NCBI GenBank assembly: GCA_018056405.1
Contig: JAGPFT010000215.1
Location: 1-5,779, forward strand
Length of the DNA stretch: 5,779 nt
From: Anaerolineae bacterium
GTDB lineage: Bacteria; Chloroflexota; Anaerolineae; Aggregatilineales; Aggregatilineaceae
Direction: 5' to 3'
Made by a program: the position numbers and the translations under genes. Under the pieces are notes generated by a model. It was given only the letters and a program-made list of their open reading frames with translations, did no database searches and was not told the DNA's origin. This document shows, piece after piece, positions 1-4,846 of the stretch (within the stretch, counting starts at the first letter, position 1; each line of letters starts with the position of its first letter).

Positions 1-116
1 ACGTGCAAGCGCTTGAGAACGAGCGCAACGCTGCTCAAGTCACGGTCAAGTGGCTGTTTTCGTCTCAAGATGCCCGTGTGAAGTTGCACCGCCTTTATCC
101 ATCTGTTTCAGATTGA
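1..116 (+). CDS. IS630-like transposase, C-terminal fragment (5' end outside window)
   Basis: An open frame runs in from the left edge (codons in frame with position 3) and stops at TGA 114-116, giving about 37 residues. The segment reads LENERNAAQVTVKWLFSSQ and then DARVKLHRLYPSVSD. This matches the usual tail of IS630-family DDE transposases, where a basic ERN segment is followed by a W-x-F-[TS]-x-x-DAR-[IV]-K-L-x-RLYP motif at the extreme C terminus. The catalytic DDE residues lie outside the window, so intactness of the whole transposase cannot be judged. Family assignment rests on my recognition of this tail; the ending is normal, not truncated. The transposase would act on DNA ends of its own element. 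A terminal inverted repeat should lie just downstream, but I could not identify it. It is on the same strand as the GntR gene but unrelated to it. Confidence 0.7.
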   Translation, partial: VQALENERNAAQVTVKWLFSSQDARVKLHRLYPSVSD

Positions 117-134
117 CTGAGTACTAGGGCATTG

Positions 135-229
135 GCCTCACCCCCAGCCTCGCTACGCTCGGCTTGCCCCCTCTCCATTCGAATGGAGAGGGGGCAGCGA
201 GGCGCGTCAGCGCCGAGCGGGGGTGAGGC
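135..229. repeat. Large imperfect palindrome, MITE-like intergenic repeat
   Basis: The outer arms are an 11-bp inverted repeat: GCCTCACCCCC at 135-145 and GGGGGTGAGGC at 219-229. The core is a perfect 30-bp palindrome at 166-195, centred on CCATTCGAATGG. Between core and arms the two sides do not pair base for base, but share CCTCGCT/AGCGAGG and GCTCGG/CCGAGC blocks in swapped order. The right side also holds a mini-hairpin, GGCGC-gtca-GCGCC (201-214). It encodes nothing recognisable. C-rich/G-rich palindromes of this style are frequent between genes in some Chloroflexota and resemble non-autonomous mobile elements. No clear target duplication is visible. As RNA it would fold strongly and would help separate the transposase from the regulator. 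Confidence 0.7.
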
Positions 230-284
230 TAAAAGGCACGACCCAAAACTCCCTGACAGGTTTTGCACGCACCCGGCAACGCAG

Positions 285-313
285 TTGCATCGTGCACAAG
301 TTGCGTATATAAT
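285..313 (+). promoter_or_regulatory. Sigma-70-type promoter of the GntR regulator
   Basis: TTGCAT at 285-290 (-35) and a perfect TATAAT at 308-313 (-10) are separated by exactly 17 bp. The predicted transcription start is near 320, giving a leader of about 29 nt before the ATG at 349. A short inverted repeat, GCAAC-gca-GTTGC (276-288), overlaps the -35 box and could be a further protein-binding site. This is the best-looking promoter in the window. Confidence 0.75.
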
Positions 314-324
314 ACAATTAAGCA

Positions 325-338
325 CTTGTAATGACAAG
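325..338. promoter_or_regulatory. Operator-like inverted repeat, probable GntR autoregulatory site
   Basis: CTTGT-aatg-ACAAG is a perfect 5-4-5 inverted repeat lying 11 bp downstream of the -10 box and 10 bp upstream of the regulator start codon. GntR-family operators commonly follow a GT-N(x)-AC dyad, which this fits (GT-aatg-AC). A repressor bound here would sit on the transcription start region, so negative autoregulation is the natural inference. I did not find a second copy ahead of the transporter genes. Confidence 0.55.
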
Positions 339-348
339 ATAACAAGCT

Positions 349-1218
349 ATGACTTTGGATTTCTCGATTAACCGCACCAACGGCATCCCCTACCATATCC
401 AGGTGCGCAATGCGCTGCGCGAGCACCTGCAGGCAGGCACGTGGCAGCCCGGCGACCGTTTGCCAAGCGAGCCGGAGCTATGCCAGATGTTCGCTGTCAG
501 CCGCCCGGTGATCCGCCAGGCGCTCAACGACCTGGCCCAGCATGGCCTGGTGACGCGCCTGAAGGGCAAGGGAACCTTCGCCGCTCCGCCCAAGATCAGC
601 GAAAGCCTGGTGCAAAAGTTGACTGGCTTCTACCAGGACATGGTTGAGCAGGGCTACACCCCCACGGCGCGCGTCCTGCGCCAGGAGACGGTGCCCGCCA
701 GCCGCCGCGTCGCCGAACGGCTGGGCATCGCACCGGAGACGCCGGTCATCGTCATCGAACGCCTGCGCTTCGTCCAGGACGAACCCATCCAGCTTGTGAC
801 CACCTACATCCCGCTCGCTGTCTGCCCGGCCCTGCTGGAGGTTGACCTCTCCCAGCGCTCGCTGTACGCCTTCTTGGACGAGGCGTGCAGCATCGTCATC
901 GCGCGCGGGCACCGCACAGTGGAGGCGGTAGCCGCCAACGAGTATGAAGCCGAGATGCTGCAGGTGAAGAAAGGCGCGCCGTTGATCCTGCTCGACAGCG
1001 TGAGCTACCTGAGCGACGGCACGCCTGTCGAATACTATCACGCCCTGCATCGCGGCGACCGCACGCGCTTCGAGGTTGAGTTGGTGCGCGTCCGCGCGCC
1101 GGGCGACCGGCAGGCGCTGGTGGAGCAGCACTTCGATCCCCAGGGAGTGAACCAGGGGGTGGTACTGGTGCCTAAGGGCCAATCGCTGCACGGCGAGAGC
1201 GGCGCGCGCAAAGGATAG
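349..1218 (+). CDS. GntR-family transcriptional regulator, HutC/UTRA subfamily
   Basis: The product is a 289-residue cytoplasmic DNA-binding regulator. Residues about 10-78 form the GntR winged helix-turn-helix: the GIPYHIQV start, the PGDRLPSEPEL segment before the recognition region, SRPVIRQALNDLAQHGLV as the DNA-contacting helices, and a basic wing ending in GKGTF. Residues about 97-246 look like the UTRA ligand-binding domain of HutC-type members, with the typical late VEYYHALHRGDRTRFEVEL stretch. UTRA domains bind small metabolites, often sugars, phosphosugars or amino-acid derivatives. About 40 residues follow the UTRA domain, so it is somewhat longer than the usual roughly 240-residue member. 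ATG 349 is chosen because family homology begins within ten residues of it, although no good ribosome binding site precedes it. Its position ahead of a sugar-type ABC importer suggests it controls that importer and itself. Target and ligand are inferred, not seen. Confidence 0.9.
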   Translation: MTLDFSINRTNGIPYHIQVRNALREHLQAGTWQPGDRLPSEPELCQMFAVSRPVIRQALNDLAQHGLVTRLKGKGTFAAPPKISESLVQKLTGFYQDMVEQGYTPTARVLRQETVPASRRVAERLGIAPETPVIVIERLRFVQDEPIQLVTTYIPLAVCPALLEVDLSQRSLYAFLDEACSIVIARGHRTVEAVAANEYEAEMLQVKKGAPLILLDSVSYLSDGTPVEYYHALHRGDRTRFEVELVRVRAPGDRQALVEQHFDPQGVNQGVVLVPKGQSLHGESGARKG

Positions 1219-1229
1219 CACGCCAGGGG

Positions 1230-1252
1230 AACGTTTTACAGGGGAAAACGTT
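1230..1252. promoter_or_regulatory. Paired AACGTT palindromes, LacI/cre-like operator candidate
   Basis: AACGTTTT (1230-1237) and AAAACGTT (1245-1252) form a perfect 8-bp inverted repeat with a 7-nt loop (acagggg). Each arm itself contains the palindrome AACGTT with a central CG, as is typical of LacI-family operators. The pair overlaps the -35 box and spacer of the promoter candidate at 1235-1264, a location suited to repression. It differs from the CTTGT-N4-ACAAG site at the regulator's own promoter, so a second regulator may act here. No LacI-family gene is in the window. It could instead be a weak hairpin after the GntR stop, but it has no T-run. Confidence 0.45.
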
Positions 1253-1264
1253 TCGCTGTATACT
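1235..1264 (+). promoter_or_regulatory. Promoter candidate downstream of the GntR gene
   Basis: TTTACA at 1235-1240 (5 of 6 to TTGACA) and TATACT at 1259-1264 are spaced by 18 bp, with a predicted start near 1271. It would transcribe the broken MNT gene and then the importer, whose first gene begins about 580 bp further on. No better promoter was found closer to the binding-protein gene. Confidence 0.5.
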
Positions 1265-1312
1265 GAATTGTGAGGAATAAGCCGCGATCCAGCCGTTTAA
1301 GAAAGCCTTCCT

Positions 1313-1612
1313 ATGCCGCCTGTGGACAGAGAGCAGCTTCTAGTACTCTTGGGGAAGCTGAAGCCAGAACTATCAGCGTGATACCGGGTAAAGGAGATCG
1401 GGCTTTTCGGCTCTTTTGTCCGGGAACAGCAGAGCGAAGCCAGCGATATTGACGTTCTGGTAGATTTTGACGAAAAAGCAGACCCGTTTGATCTGGTAGG
1501 GTTGGCTCTGTTCTTGGAGGATCGACTTCAGCGGAAAGTGGATGGGGTTTCTAAGAGTGCTCTGCGGGAAGAGCTTCGGGAGTCGGCCCTGCAAGAGGTT
1601 GTGCTGATATGA
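1313..1612 (+). pseudogene. MNT-type nucleotidyltransferase (MNT/HEPN toxin-antitoxin antitoxin-like), broken by one TGA
   Basis: Reading from ATG 1313, the frame encodes MPPVDREQLLVLLGKLKPELSA, then an in-frame TGA at 1379-1381, then continues from YRVKEIGLFGSF to a natural TGA at 1610-1612. In total it has 99 codons, the normal size for a minimal nucleotidyltransferase. After the stop lies the intact active-site signature of the polymerase-beta superfamily: G-S-F-V-R, then S-D-I-D-V-L-V-D-F with its metal-binding aspartates. The C terminus (RKVDGVSKSALREELRESAL) is also family-typical. MNT proteins neutralise HEPN RNase toxins, in some systems by adenylylating them. The TGA sits where relatives usually carry a charged residue before Y-x-V-K, so CGA to TGA is a simple explanation. 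No ATG, GTG or TTG lies in frame between the stop and the GS motif, so no catalytic protein can start later. Other genes here end in TAG or TAA, but high GC and intact standard frames argue against recoding. Confidence 0.75.
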
Positions 1613-1639
1613 GGGATTACAGGCTCAGAGGTTGTGTCT
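1609..1639 (+). pseudogene. Possible HEPN/DUF86 remnant: only the first codons survive
   Basis: An ATG at 1609-1611 overlaps the terminal TGA of the MNT frame (ATGA), the usual coupling of MNT-HEPN gene pairs. The frame reads MRDYRLRGCV and stops at TAG 1639-1641. MRDYRL resembles the start of DUF86/HEPN proteins, which commonly begin with a [RD]-x-x-L-Y-L-x-D-I-L pattern. Nothing after it in any frame resembles the rest of the domain or its R-x4-6-H catalytic motif. I infer that the partner was deleted just after its start. Six matching residues is slender evidence, so this rests mainly on the overlap and the neighbour. Confidence 0.35.
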
Positions 1640-1849
1640 AGCAGAGAGAGTGATAGCTGATACGGGGCGTTTTGCAGAGAAGATTTCTTTCGTGGTGGCG
1701 CGCTCAAAGTACCCTCTACTTCGTCGCCACACTGACCATCTACAGCGACGGCAGAGCACAGAAAGGAGGAAGGTAGGATCGGAACTTCGCACGCAGCTTG
1801 TTGGTTCGTCCTAAGGGTTCCTTTCGCTAGTTAGTCTGGAGGCAGCTTT
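1613..1849. other. Intergenic stretch with no recognisable gene
   Basis: No reading frame here looks like a protein. It contains an imperfect hairpin (GTGGCG at 1695-1700 with CGCCAC at 1725-1730, plus AAGT 1707-1710 with ACTT 1718-1721). It also has an orphan ribosome-binding-site-like AAAGGAGG at 1762-1769, with no start codon at usable distance, and the real ribosome binding site of the next gene. I saw no convincing -35/-10 pair for the binding-protein gene. It may be eroded DNA left by loss of the MNT/HEPN module. Confidence 0.5.
1837..1842 (+). promoter_or_regulatory. Ribosome binding site of the solute-binding protein gene
   Basis: TGGAGG lies 7 nt before ATG 1850 and fixes that start, which also opens a proper signal peptide. 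Confidence 0.8.
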
Positions 1850-3334
1850 ATGAACAAGAAACTGCTCGCGCTGTTGATCATCGCGGTCCTGGTCGTGGGA
1901 CTCGTGCCCACCGCCGTGGCCCAGGATGACAAGCCGTTCAAGGGTATGAAAGTGGTCGTGGTGACCCAGGAAGGCCGTTCTATCGGCGGCCCGATCGAAG
2001 ATTACGCCCCTGAGTGGGAAGAACTGACCGGTGGCGAAGTTGAGCTGCAGCAGTTTGCCTGGAACGATCTGTTCGAGAAGACGGTGACTGCTCTCTCGAC
2101 CGGCTCCGGCGCTTACGACATGTTGGTCTTCCCGGCTGCCTGGGCAGGCGACTACATGGCCCCTGGCTATCTGGAGCCGATCCCCCAGGAAATCCTGGAC
2201 AAGGTAGACATGGAGGACGTCATCCCGCTGTACCGCGAGCGCATCATCGCCTGGGGTGACACGATCTATGCCCTGCCCTACGACGGTGACTCGCACATGC
2301 TCTACTACCGCAAGGACCTGGTGGATGGCGGCGAGTACGCGGCTGACTTCGAGGCCCAGTACGGCTATCCACTGGCCGAGCCGAAGAGTTGGAGCCAGTA
2401 CTACGACATCGCTGAGTTCTTCAACGGCAAGGAAGTCGAGACTGCCGGCATGAAGGCCCCCATCTTCGGCGTGATGGAAGCGCAGAAGCGCGGTACCCAG
2501 GCCTTCTACGTCTACTTCTCGCACGCCGCAGGCTATGGCAAGATCCCCGGCAATCCCTGCTTCTTCTTTAGCTGCGAAGACATGACCCCGCAGGTCAATA
2601 ACCCTGGCTGGGTCAAAGCGCTCGAAGACTACATGCTGAGCACCAAGCTAGGCCCGCCCGAGCAGATCAACTGGGACGTGGCCGACACCCGCAACTACTT
2701 CCCGGCTGGCCTGTCGGTCTTCAACATTGACTGGGGCGATGTCGGACCTATCTCGATTGACGAGAACGTGTCGCTGATCAAGGGCCAGGTGGGCTTCGCC
2801 CCGCTGCCCGGCGGCGATCAGTACTGGGACTACGTGGCGGGCGAGTGGGTGACCCCTGAGAGTGGCGTCAACGAGGCCCCCTTCATCGCCTTTGGTGGCT
2901 GGATCATCGGCGTGGCGGCAGACAGCGACGTGAAAGAAGCGGCGCTGGACTTCGCAGCCTTCATGGCCCGGCCTGAGCTGGTCAAAGTGCTGGCCGTCAC
3001 CGGCGGTACGGGCATCAACCCGGCCCGCTACAGCCAGTTCGAGGCCCTCGATCTGTGGATTGACGCCGGTTTCGACGAGGAAAGCGCGCGGGACTACCTG
3101 GATGCCATCCTGACCGGCATCGCGCACCCGAACGCCGTGCTCGACCTGCGTATCGTTGGCACGCCGGAGTACCAGCAGACGTTGGACGTGGAGATCACCC
3201 GCGCCATCGCCGGTGAGATCAGCGCCCAGGAAGCGCTGGACAACGCTGCCGCGCAGTGGGAAGAGATCACCAACCGCTATGGCCGCGAGAGTCAGCTCAC
3301 CCAGTACCGCGCGTCGGTGGGCTTGACGGACTAG
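1850..3334 (+). CDS. Extracellular solute-binding protein, family 1 (carbohydrate ABC importer)
   Basis: A 494-residue exported receptor that would capture a sugar, oligosaccharide or polyol and deliver it to the membrane permeases. Residues 1-24 are a signal peptide: MNKK, a long hydrophobic core, and an AVA cleavage site before Q25. There is no lipobox cysteine, so this looks like a type I signal rather than a lipoprotein signal. The mature part has family 1 landmarks: YDMLVFPAAWAGDYMAPGYLEPI (about 89-111), ALPYDGDSHMLYYRKDLV (141-158, the usual hinge-side segment), and a late GGWIIGVAADSDVKEAALDF region (349-368). The only cysteines are C237 and C242 (CX4C), possibly a disulfide in an oxidising exterior. 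It is the first gene of the importer and is separated from its permeases by 477 bp of palindromic DNA. The substrate cannot be assigned. ATG 1850 has a good ribosome binding site. Confidence 0.92.
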   Translation: MNKKLLALLIIAVLVVGLVPTAVAQDDKPFKGMKVVVVTQEGRSIGGPIEDYAPEWEELTGGEVELQQFAWNDLFEKTVTALSTGSGAYDMLVFPAAWAGDYMAPGYLEPIPQEILDKVDMEDVIPLYRERIIAWGDTIYALPYDGDSHMLYYRKDLVDGGEYAADFEAQYGYPLAEPKSWSQYYDIAEFFNGKEVETAGMKAPIFGVMEAQKRGTQAFYVYFSHAAGYGKIPGNPCFFFSCEDMTPQVNNPGWVKALEDYMLSTKLGPPEQINWDVADTRNYFPAGLSVFNIDWGDVGPISIDENVSLIKGQVGFAPLPGGDQYWDYVAGEWVTPESGVNEAPFIAFGGWIIGVAADSDVKEAALDFAAFMARPELVKVLAVTGGTGINPARYSQFEALDLWIDAGFDEESARDYLDAILTGIAHPNAVLDLRIVGTPEYQQTLDVEITRAIAGEISAQEALDNAAAQWEEITNRYGRESQLTQYRASVGLTD

Positions 3335-3382
3335 ACCGGCCTGTGATTGAGCGCGCTGCGGTGATTCTCGCGGAGGCTCTTC

Positions 3383-3410
3383 GTAGGGGCGTATGATCAT
3401 ACGCCCCTAC
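3383..3410. repeat. 28-bp perfect palindrome, copy 1 of GTAGGGGCGTAT repeat
   Basis: GTAGGGGCGTATGA is followed directly by its exact reverse complement TCATACGCCCCTAC. The same 12-bp arms recur at 3608-3635 with a different centre. It lies 48 bp after the binding-protein stop. Palindromes with GTAGGGGC ... GCCCCTAC arms are familiar as dispersed intergenic repeats in several environmental bacterial lineages. That is my recollection, not a search result. Confidence 0.85.
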
Positions 3411-3455
3411 ACTCTCGCATAATTGCCGCATGGGTGCTCAGCACACCGCATATGC

Positions 3456-3497
3456 CACCAAGCGCTACATCACTCGCACTCGATGTGGCGCTTGGTG
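3456..3497. repeat. Long hairpin, 16-bp stem with 10-nt loop
   Basis: CACCAAGCGCTACATC (3456-3471) pairs with GATGTGGCGCTTGGTG (3482-3497), with one T-G mismatch that becomes a wobble pair in RNA. The loop is ACTCGCACTC. It lies between the two copies of the 28-bp palindrome and has unrelated arms. It could be a separate repeat family or the fold of a short mobile element. No T-run follows it, but TACAAT does (3499-3504). Confidence 0.8.
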
Positions 3498-3607
3498 CTA
3501 CAATAACACCATGTTCGCAAACGATCTGGCACCCGCAGAGCAGCGCGCCTGCGCAGATGAACCTGTGGCGACGTACTGATGGAGAACGCAATCAAAGGGG
3601 GCCGGAG

Positions 3608-3635
3608 GTAGGGGCGTATAGCAATACGCCCCTAC
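3608..3635. repeat. 28-bp palindrome, copy 2 of GTAGGGGCGTAT repeat
   Basis: Arms GTAGGGGCGTAT (3608-3619) and ATACGCCCCTAC (3624-3635) are identical to those of the copy at 3383-3410. The centre is AGCA instead of GATC, so this copy has a true four-base loop. The two copies are 197 bp apart. Confidence 0.85.
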
Positions 3636-3791
3636 GAAAACCATGCCATTTCTGATTGTCTCATCCATGAGCGCAACAAGTTCGATCTGTGCAGCGAGAG
3701 GGGAGCCTGGACGGCCCAGCTTCACTATCAGACAGGTTGCCAGTCCTGACCTCAAGCACCGTTTGGACGACCTTCAAGTATTCGGGGGATT

Positions 3792-3803
3792 AAAGGAGAG
3801 GAG
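3792..3803 (+). promoter_or_regulatory. Ribosome binding site deciding the TTG start of the first permease
   Basis: AAAGGAGAGGAG carries two overlapping Shine-Dalgarno cores. The second GGAG (3800-3803) is 8 nt before TTG 3812. The next in-frame ATG (3887) has no such site upstream, and a stop (TAA 3791-3793) closes the frame just ahead. TTG 3812 is therefore preferred. Confidence 0.65.
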
Positions 3804-3811
3804 AGTGCGCC

Positions 3812-4834
3812 TTGCAGCGAACCAAGAAACAGACCGGGGCTGACAAGCAGACGGAGATCACCGACATCACCCGCGAAGACCGCATCATGAAGCGCATCTT
3901 CCTATCTCCGGCGATCATCGTCCTGCTCGCGCTCTCTATCTTTCCCCTCTTCTGGTCGCTTGGCATTAGCTTCACCGACATGCTGCGCGGTGGCTCTACC
4001 ACCGCGCGCGAGGCGGAGATGTCCGAGACAGCGAGCGAGGGATTCCTGGGGATGAATTTCAGCATCACGCTGCGCAACTATGATCGTCTGCTCGACGACC
4101 AGCGGTTGCACACCGCCGCTCGCAATACTATGTACTACGTCTTCGTGGGCGTAACCGTGCAATACATCCTCGGCATAGGTCTGGCGCTGGTGCTCAACCA
4201 GAATTTTGTCGGGCGCAAAGTGGTGCGGGTGATCTTTCTGATGCCCATGATGACCATGCCCGTCGTGGTCGCCTACGTCGGGCGCATGATGTTCGACTCC
4301 TACCGCTCGCCGATCGCAGACTTGTGGCGTCACATCGTCGAATGGTGGGTTGACGTGCCGCTGGTCGGCTCCCATCTGAATCCCATCATCCCCTGGCTGA
4401 CCGATGGGAGGTGGGCGCGCGCTTCAATCGTGCTGATGGATAGCTGGCAGTGGATTCCCTTCGTGACGTTGATCCTGCTGGCCGGGATGCAGGCCATCCC
4501 CGACGACATCTACGAGGCGGCGCGGGTGGATGGGGCGTCGTCGTGGCAGATGTTCTGGCGCATCACCTTTCCCATCTTGCTGCCTCTTTCGGTGACAGTC
4601 GTCCTGATCCGGGGGCTGGAAATCTTCAAAATCATTGACGTGATTGTAGTGACCACTGGCGGCGGGCCGGGGTCGGCTACCGAGTCGCTGACGATGTATA
4701 TCTACAAGACAGCGCTCACCTTCGGCAACTACGGCTATGCAGCGGCGATCTCCTTCGTGCTGCTGGTGCTGGTGATCATCTTCGCCACCGTTTTCCTGGC
4801 GCTGGGGCGCCGCGCTGCGCCGCGCGCAGTATAG
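3812..4834 (+). CDS. Carbohydrate ABC transporter permease, MalF/UgpA-like
   Basis: A 340-residue inner-membrane subunit forming half of the importer channel. Hydrophobic segments lie at about 29-50, 106-129, 137-160, 204-226, 255-280 and 309-331, giving the six-helix plan of CUT1 first permeases. The EAA loop that docks with the ATPase is clear: E235-A236-A237-R-V-D-G241 followed by ITFPILLP (251-258). VTTGGGPGSATESLTMYIYKTAL (280-302) is characteristic of MalF/UgpA-type proteins. The start is taken as TTG 3812, supported by its ribosome binding site; ATG 3887 (residue 26) would remove a charged, probably cytoplasmic, N-terminal tail and leave all helices intact. It is followed 12 bp later by the second permease and certainly shares its transcript. 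Substrate specificity comes mainly from the binding protein and cannot be named. Confidence 0.92.
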   Translation: MQRTKKQTGADKQTEITDITREDRIMKRIFLSPAIIVLLALSIFPLFWSLGISFTDMLRGGSTTAREAEMSETASEGFLGMNFSITLRNYDRLLDDQRLHTAARNTMYYVFVGVTVQYILGIGLALVLNQNFVGRKVVRVIFLMPMMTMPVVVAYVGRMMFDSYRSPIADLWRHIVEWWVDVPLVGSHLNPIIPWLTDGRWARASIVLMDSWQWIPFVTLILLAGMQAIPDDIYEAARVDGASSWQMFWRITFPILLPLSVTVVLIRGLEIFKIIDVIVVTTGGGPGSATESLTMYIYKTALTFGNYGYAAAISFVLLVLVIIFATVFLALGRRAAPRAV

Positions 4835-4846
4835 GGAGAGAGCACT

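Larger units (their letters stand above)
3335..3811. other. Intergenic region within the importer locus, rich in palindromes
   Basis: This 477-bp gap holds no convincing gene. Its content is three strong palindromes (3383-3410, 3456-3497, 3608-3635), each listed separately, then about 160 bp of unremarkable sequence leading to the ribosome binding site of the first permease. None of the hairpins is followed by a T-run, so they are not canonical intrinsic terminators. Structured repeats between a binding-protein gene and its permeases are known, for example the REP sequences between malE and malF in Escherichia coli, where they favour higher binding-protein output. The same role here is inference. 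Confidence 0.7.

Noticed and set aside
478..1221. Long antisense open frame across the GntR gene, and similar ones across the transporter genes
   Set aside because: These are frame shadows of GC-rich coding sequence; their translations are rich in H, R, Q and D with no family resemblance, while the sense frames match known families clearly.
1264..1281. TGAATTGTGAGGAATAA resembles the left half of the Escherichia coli lac operator
   Set aside because: Only one half matches, there is no dyad, and the organism is very unlikely to carry that operator; taken as chance.
1313..1612. TGA as a sense codon (recoding) because the intact genes here end only in TAG or TAA
   Set aside because: Four genes are too few to conclude anything, Trp is encoded by TGG throughout, the genes have no internal TGA, and the MNT frame itself ends in TGA. 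A point mutation is simpler.
1632..1814. Open frame from TTG 1632 as a small gene or HEPN continuation
   Set aside because: The translation has no HEPN-like motif, no ribosome binding site and no recognisable composition.
3383..3410. Intrinsic terminator after the binding-protein gene
   Set aside because: The stem is strong but no T-run follows on either side; the repeat copy at 3608-3635 points to a dispersed palindrome instead.
3383..3635. CRISPR-like array from repeated 28-bp units
   Set aside because: Only two copies, 197 bp apart, fully palindromic and without regular spacers.
3643..3843. Open frame overlapping the start of the first permease
   Set aside because: It runs out of frame through the permease ribosome binding site and start, and resembles nothing known.
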